Below, piece by piece: positions 59,505-64,000 of a DNA stretch of 64,000 nucleotides. The notes under the pieces were generated by a model that was not told the DNA's origin, searched no databases, and saw nothing but the letters and a program-made list of their open reading frames with translations. Each line of letters opens with the position of its first letter. Position 1 is the stretch's first letter. Source of the DNA: Clavulina sp. PMI_390 (lineage: Eukaryota > Basidiomycota > Agaricomycetes > Cantharellales > Hydnaceae); contig WIDE01000112.1 in assembly GCA_015039315.1 (NCBI GenBank), positions 1,619 to 65,618 on the forward strand. The letters are read 5' to 3'. A program made the position numbers and the translations under genes.

Positions 59505-61013
59505 CTACAGGATAACCAGTTCTGATAGGGGAATGCCTGCCTTCCCCTGGGAGAACTCTAGAGGGTATACAAGCGCATTGATGATCGGATGATAGATTTT
59601 GTCCAGCTGGGCCCGAGAAGCGGCATCGAGCTCTACAGGCAGAATCACCTGAACATGCAAGTCTGCACGAGGCTCATATATTGAGGGAAGGTGTTGGACC
59701 AGGGCAGTGTGAAGAGAAGCTCGCAAGGCTGCACCCTCGTAGTCGCCGGTACCAGCACCAGCGCCTTGGCCGTGATACGACTGCTCTTCCGCGGGGCCAC
59801 CCTCAAAATGGACTCGGAGCAGCCGTAGGCGAGGCACGGGGCCATTCGCATCCTCGTCCTTATCCCAATCCGCCCCACTGGCTAGACCCCAATTCGTCCG
59901 CGATCGCGATAAGAATAATTTAGGCGCGCCGCCCAAGTATGATAATAGTGGCGAAATCCGGGTGACAGTTCGAGTGGGCTGGATATGAAGGGCCAAGAGA
60001 TTTGGCATAGCCTCGAGCATCTGCCCAAGGGATTCTACACCATCATCCCACTCAATTTCCAGAGTCTGAAGTGTTGGGACACTTGGGAACGTTACCCATA
60101 ACGGAATATCATTCAATGAACCGGAAAGGCTCAGATGTGTCAGCGTTGAGGTATGTGGGCGCAGGAATGCTGACAACCAGTCCAAGTCGGACCACATGCT
60201 CAGCTTTCTGAGCTTTGGGAGTCGCTCCACAGAGGCGACGGTGCGTGATTGAGCAGCGCTCAATATAATGAGGGATGTAACATTAAGGCACCGTTGCGTA
60301 AACATCGTGATGGCTGCTCGGGGGGTAGTGCAAAAATACAGTTCGTTGACGGAGCTGAGGTTGACATGTTGCCATAGATCTTGGATTGCTTCTTGCGGAG
60401 ATGGGGATGGAGAAAGGTCCGAGGCTTGTCCGGACTCGACTTGTAAGTAGCGAAGCGAAGGCATTGGGTCGAATGGGTGGAAAAAGAAGAGGGAGTGATG
60501 GAAGTTGATGTGCATTGATGTCAGACAAGGAAGTGGCTTGTTGAGTGGCCACAAAGTTGGGCCCCGTCCCTCCCATGCCAGGGAGCGAATGCGATGAGCG
60601 TTCTGCGCTAGAATTGCCTGTATCTTCAACATATACTCGTCCAGTTCATACAACGGCCGGCCGTTCTCCCAACCAGCAGGTCTGACAGCGCCCCTCAAGA
60701 CAATCGAGACATCGATACGGAGGGCTTTGGATCGCCGCATAAAAGTATCAAAGATATGGAATGCTTTCTCGGGCGATCTGCCCCATTTTTCGTGGCATAG
60801 AACTGTCGTCCATATCATTGGTGTCGCTAGCCCAATCTCTAACCAGAGCCTGCAAACGAGAAGAATGTGGGTTATATGAGTGTATAGCCCATATTCACTC
60901 TCTTGCGATCCATCCATCATCGAGACATCATGTCCCTCTGGAAACGATGGAAGAGAATGTCCGAGGATCAAGCCAAGCAATTCGCTTGGTAATTCGTTGA
61001 TGCTGAAGGTCAT
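59505..61013 (-). CDS. F-box protein 6 (different family), single exon
   Basis: 502 residues from the ATG at 61013 (MTFSINELPSELLGLILGHS). The F-box is at the very N-terminus: INELPSELLGLILGH followed by ILLVCRLWLEIGLATPMIWT. Then RRSKALRIDVSIV, an Agaricomycete F-box signature, and LRR-like segments (IRSLAWEGRG, LTSMHINFHH, LRYLQVESGQ, LTHLSLSGSL, LQTLEIEWDD, LLALHIQPTR, LRLLRVHFEG). It lacks the N-terminal helical region, the conserved intron and the Cys-x-Cys-x2-His ending of F-box proteins 1-5, so it is only a distant relative. An upstream GTG at 61073 keeps the frame open but is not a likely start. Convergent with F-box 5; 142 bases between stops. Predicted SCF receptor. Confidence 0.88.
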   Translation of the reverse strand: MTFSINELPSELLGLILGHSLPSFPEGHDVSMMDGSQESEYGLYTHITHILLVCRLWLEIGLATPMIWTTVLCHEKWGRSPEKAFHIFDTFMRRSKALRIDVSIVLRGAVRPAGWENGRPLYELDEYMLKIQAILAQNAHRIRSLAWEGRGPTLWPLNKPLPCLTSMHINFHHSLFFFHPFDPMPSLRYLQVESGQASDLSPSPSPQEAIQDLWQHVNLSSVNELYFCTTPRAAITMFTQRCLNVTSLIILSAAQSRTVASVERLPKLRKLSMWSDLDWLSAFLRPHTSTLTHLSLSGSLNDIPLWVTFPSVPTLQTLEIEWDDGVESLGQMLEAMPNLLALHIQPTRTVTRISPLLSYLGGAPKLFLSRSRTNWGLASGADWDKDEDANGPVPRLRLLRVHFEGGPAEEQSYHGQGAGAGTGDYEGAALRASLHTALVQHLPSIYEPRADLHVQVILPVELDAASRAQLDKIYHPIINALVYPLEFSQGKAGIPLSELVIL

Positions 61014-61742
61014 CCGGATGATAGTTGGTGGGGACTTTGCAAAGTGAGAAGCTAACGTATTATCGTCAATCACGTTTGATTATTGTCCACCTCATGCGAA
61101 GAATCTCACATTGGAGACGGGGGTGTGTTGCGAGTTGTTGAAGGATGCTTGCCAATTCACACGAGTTCTCATATACTTCTGCAGGAGGGACACTCGCCCA
61201 ATTTGGTCTCAAATACTGAAGATTATCCTAGATTACGATCAGAGATACTCAGCTGCATCTAATACATTAAGAATAGTATATAATACCACTCAAGTGGTCT
61301 ACTTCTCACTTTCCCTCCTTAACACTGATGGTGCCTCAGAATCCAGGCGCTACACATGGCGAGTAGCCTTCTGACCCAACCATATTATCGTTACGAACTG
61401 CCTTAGACCCCCTTTAAATGCTGGAATAAGAACGGCGATAAACGCATGAAGAAGCGGGCCGAGGCGTGCCGGCTCGGGGCGGTGAATAGCACCGCTCCGC
61501 TTGAAGTCTGACGGATGCGGCGAGTAGAGGCGTACTACCAGAGTCGAATGGCGCACACGGGCGGCGTCATCGAGGTGGAATGCGCCGGGCGGCGGAGTGA
61601 CATAGTGACAGAAGACTAGCATAAAAGGGGGGCGACGCGCGGAGCTGGAGATAAAATGTGAACAATGGATCAAGGGCCAAAAGAAGAGATGAGTGGCACC
61701 TGCACAGGGAACGTGGATTGTTCGCAATCGGCTTGGATAGCC
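61014..61742. other. Intergenic region
   Basis: 729 bases between F-box 6 (5' side) and the THOC5-like gene (3' side), both minus strand. A GC-rich section (about 61450-61630) has no convincing reading frame. Presumed F-box 6 promoter. Confidence 0.45.
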
Positions 61743-62500
61743 CTAATTTTCTGTTGTGGTCGCAGGAGTATTGGGCACGGCCGTTATCTCGGACAATAGC
61801 TTCTCAAGAGTTGCTGCTTTCTGTTGTGGGGTTCTGGTTGGCACCAAAATAATCAGTTGACGGAGAAAGAAAACTTGCCTTAGCAAGCTCTGTTTCCTCT
61901 CGAGCTTGGGCCTCCATTTTGACGCGCGTCTCCTTCTTCAACTTGAGGAGACGATCACGCTCAGCTGTTAAAGCCTTTAGACGATCCTGAAGTCTATAAA
62001 GAGGTTAACCAAAAAAAAATCTCAAGAGTGGCTACAAGTGACGACGAACCTGGCACGTTCCGTAAACTCAAACTCCAAGCGATTTTTCATCAAATCATGA
62101 TCATCAATGGTTTGTGAGGCCTCTGGAGCAAGTTGAGAGAATTCCTCGAGGTCATATAGAGGGACGTCATGGTAGATAAATCTAGATAGCACTGTCACGA
62201 ATTTGCTTCAAAGGTGAACCACGAGGACAGAACATACTGGAATTGTTTGCACTTCTGGATTTCACGTTCAAAGTGACGTCTCTCATACAGCAAGTTTTGG
62301 AGGCCAAGGTGGGCTTGATCCATCGAGTTACGAGCATCCAGTGTGGTTTGCCTCTGCTCGTTGACTATAGCATGTGCGTCGCGGTTGAAGCGCCGAAGCC
62401 GCGCCAAGATAGCATAGGACTTTGCTTCGACAAGTTTCTCAGGGTCTCCGGCTATCAGAGACTCGAGAACAGAGATAACATCGCTGGGAGACTCAGCCAT
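61743..62500 (-). CDS. THOC5-like subunit of the THO/TREX complex
   Basis: THOC5 is a coiled-coil subunit of the THO complex that couples transcription to mRNA export. The ATG at 62500 gives MAESPSDVISVLESLIAG, then AKSYAILARLRRFNRDAHAI and the family signature SMDQAHLGLQNLLYERRHFE followed by REIQKCKQF. The next exon reads YHDVPLYDLEEFSQLAPEAS and HDLMKNRLEFEFTERARLQD, matching the THOC5 block IPLYDLEEF...RLEFEL. A Lys/Glu coil follows. The last joint appears to use a GC-AG intron (61821-61878, 58 nt), giving ELAKKAATLEKLLSEI and a stop at 61743; reading through instead stops at 61804. The protein (about 200 residues) is much shorter than animal THOC5 and covers only its N-terminal coiled-coil domain, as in many fungi. 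Head to head with G6PDH. Confidence 0.82.
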
Positions 62501-62689
62501 AGGGTGCGCCGTCACAGCAGGGTGACTGTTTGGCGTTATTTGGCGTTGGGATCGGAATACAGTCCGCGCCGCCGGGCTCTCAAGCAGTAACGCCATCTCC
62601 CAACCTCCATCCCGTTCGTCTACGTGTGCTCTCGGCGTGTTTCTTGACCGGATTCTGATTGCAGGCATTTATCCAGGCATTCGATCGCC
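62501..62689. promoter_or_regulatory. Divergent promoter region, THOC5 / G6PDH
   Basis: 189 bases between start codons. Contains the direct repeat TTTGGCGTT-A-TTTGGCGTT (near 62528-62547), an attractive candidate binding site pair. No TATA box is evident. Confidence 0.45.
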
Positions 62690-64000
62690 ATGTCACGAGC
62701 TCGATCGGGCACTATTCCTTCTATGGAAGGCACTCACCACGAGCTGAGGGAGAACACGGTCATCGTAGGTCCGTAAATGCGGCCCAATTCCCACAAAATA
62801 CATCGCCTTGCCTCTCTGACACGTCACCGATAGTTCTCGGAGCTTCAGGTGATCTTGCAAAGAAGAAGGTGTGTGTGTCATCGTGGATGGCATCATCGCC
62901 GGACGTGTGCGGGAGCTCATTGCTCAGCATCACTCCCCCATCAAATATAGACATTCCCCGCCCTCTTTGGCCTTTACAAACAAGGGTTCCTACCTAATGG
63001 TACTCACATCGTGGGCTATGCTCGTACCAAAATGGATGATGCCGAGTTCAAGAAGCGCGAGACATCCTATATCAAGAACACTGATGATCCCGAGGTCGCG
63101 GCGAAGCTTGAGGAATTCACAAAGCTTTCGTCTTACGTCGACGGCGCATATGATACTGATGCTGGTTTCCAAGGCCTCGAGCAGCATCTTGCCAAGATCG
63201 AGGCTACGTACGCGAACGGTCCAAAGAATCGCATTTTCTACTTTGCCCTCCCTCCAAGCGTTTTCATCCCAGTCTCTCAAAACGTCAAGCGAAACAACTA
63301 CACCGCCACTGGTGCCACTCGATTGATCATTGAGAAGCCATTTGGCAAAGACTCCGAATCTTCCAAGGAGCTACTCGGTGCCATCAGCAAAGACTGGAAG
63401 GAAGATGAGACTTATCGTATCGACCATTACCTTGGCAAGGAGATGGTCAAGAACATTCTCCTTTTCCGCTTTGCTAATGTTGCGATTAATTCCGGGTGGG
63501 ACAAGAACAGCGTTTCGAACGTCCAAATCTCCTTCAAAGAGCCTTTCGGCACAGAAGGTCGTGGAGGCTACTTTGATGAGTTTGGTATTATCCGTGATAT
63601 CTTGCAGAACCGTGAGTCATCATCAAAGATGTGGTCAGGCATATTTTCTGAGTAAGATCCCGCAGATTTACTCCAGGTCCTCACGGTAGTCGCGATGGAG
63701 CGTCCAGTTTCCTTCGCGTCGGAGGATATTCGTGACGAAAAGGTTTTCTTGGCTTCCTTGTCTCCATAATGCGGCATTCACCCTTGGTTACAGGTCAAAG
63801 TTCTTCGTGCAATCTCTCCTATCGCCAAGGATGATGTCCTGCTCGGGCAATATGCGTCGGCCAATGGGAAACCGGGTTACCTCGACGACGATACAGTGCC
63901 AAAGAACTCCAACTGCCCTACATTTGCCGCAACTACGCTCTACGTAAATAACCCGAGGTGGGAGGGCGTTCCTTTCATCTTGAAGGCTGGAAAGGGTAAG
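62690..64000 (+). CDS. zwf1: Glucose-6-phosphate 1-dehydrogenase (3' end beyond window)
   Basis: First enzyme of the oxidative pentose phosphate pathway: glucose-6-phosphate + NADP+ to 6-phosphogluconolactone + NADPH, cytosolic. The ATG at 62690 gives [20 protein letters not shown], then ENTVIV joined across an intron to [12 protein letters not shown] (the NADP-binding GASGDLA). Next exons: [50 protein letters not shown], and the active-site signature [13 protein letters not shown] (near 63418-63456), where His and Lys bind and activate glucose-6-phosphate. Then [26 protein letters not shown], joined to [20 protein letters not shown] and DIRDEK, then [10 protein letters not shown], and finally [13 protein letters not shown] at the edge. 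All key residues seen are intact. Four introns in view (near 62768-62846, 62873-62969, 63616-63666 and 63741-63794). Confidence 0.96.

Noticed and set aside
1..64000. CRISPR array, bacterial-type operon, prophage or toxin system
   Set aside because: No direct-repeat/spacer pattern or prokaryotic gene organisation; introns and gene content are clearly fungal.

Overview
The window is nuclear DNA of a filamentous basidiomycete, most likely an Agaricomycete. The evidence is dense genes broken by many short GT-AG introns (about 45-80 nt), many closely spaced head-to-head gene pairs, recognisable fungal housekeeping proteins (VAC14, VPS17, AFG1, UBC8, urease accessory UreF, G6PDH), and expanded F-box and tyrosine-kinase-like families of the kind common in mushrooms and their relatives. 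No rRNA, tRNA, CRISPR array or bacterial-style operon was seen. There is one 10-N assembly gap (58403-58412). CDS coordinates run from start to stop and include introns. Exon joints were worked out by hand from splice sites and reading-frame continuity.

Layout. 0.7-4.1 kb: membrane-anchored pepsin-like protease (+). 4.4-7.5 kb: two adjacent tyrosine-kinase-like kinase modules (-), possibly one gene. 8.2-16.5 kb: MUS81 (-), UreF (-), AFG1 (+), EME1 (+); the two subunits of the Mus81-Eme1 structure-specific endonuclease therefore flank a divergent housekeeping pair. 16.7-31.3 kb: VAC14 (-), RNF220-like E3 ligase (-), a Ser/Arg-rich protein (+), a DUF3245-like protein (-), Gemin2/SIP1 (+), a short-chain dehydrogenase (+) and VPS17 (+). 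33.3-35.3 kb: four-TM, MARVEL-like membrane protein with a long tail (+). 35.8-41.3 kb: three tandem F-box paralogues (-). 42.3-45.1 kb: MYND zinc-finger protein (+) and UBC8/UBE2H-type E2 (-). 45.1-49.7 kb: a gene-poor 4.6 kb stretch upstream of an RFX transcription factor (49.7-54.7 kb, +) with unusually long introns. 55.5-61.0 kb: two more members of the same F-box family (+), the second broken by an inverted-repeat element and the gap, then an unrelated F-box gene (-). 61.7-64 kb: THOC5-like protein (-) and G6PDH (+, cut by the window edge).

How the genes may work together. MUS81 and EME1 form one obligate heterodimer for joint-molecule cleavage. VAC14 (PI(3,5)P2 synthesis) and VPS17 (retromer PX-BAR) both act at the endosome/vacuole. 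Gemin2 and THOC5 act in snRNP assembly and mRNA export. The UBC8-type E2, the RNF220-like RING E3 and the F-box receptors all belong to ubiquitin pathways, but the sequence gives no evidence that they act on each other.

The most novel signals are: the MUS81/EME1 linkage; an F-box family recognisable by a shared phase-0 intron and a C-terminal Cys-x-Cys-x2-His ending; the inverted-repeat element inside one member; and paired kinases whose usual VAIK lysine is arginine.
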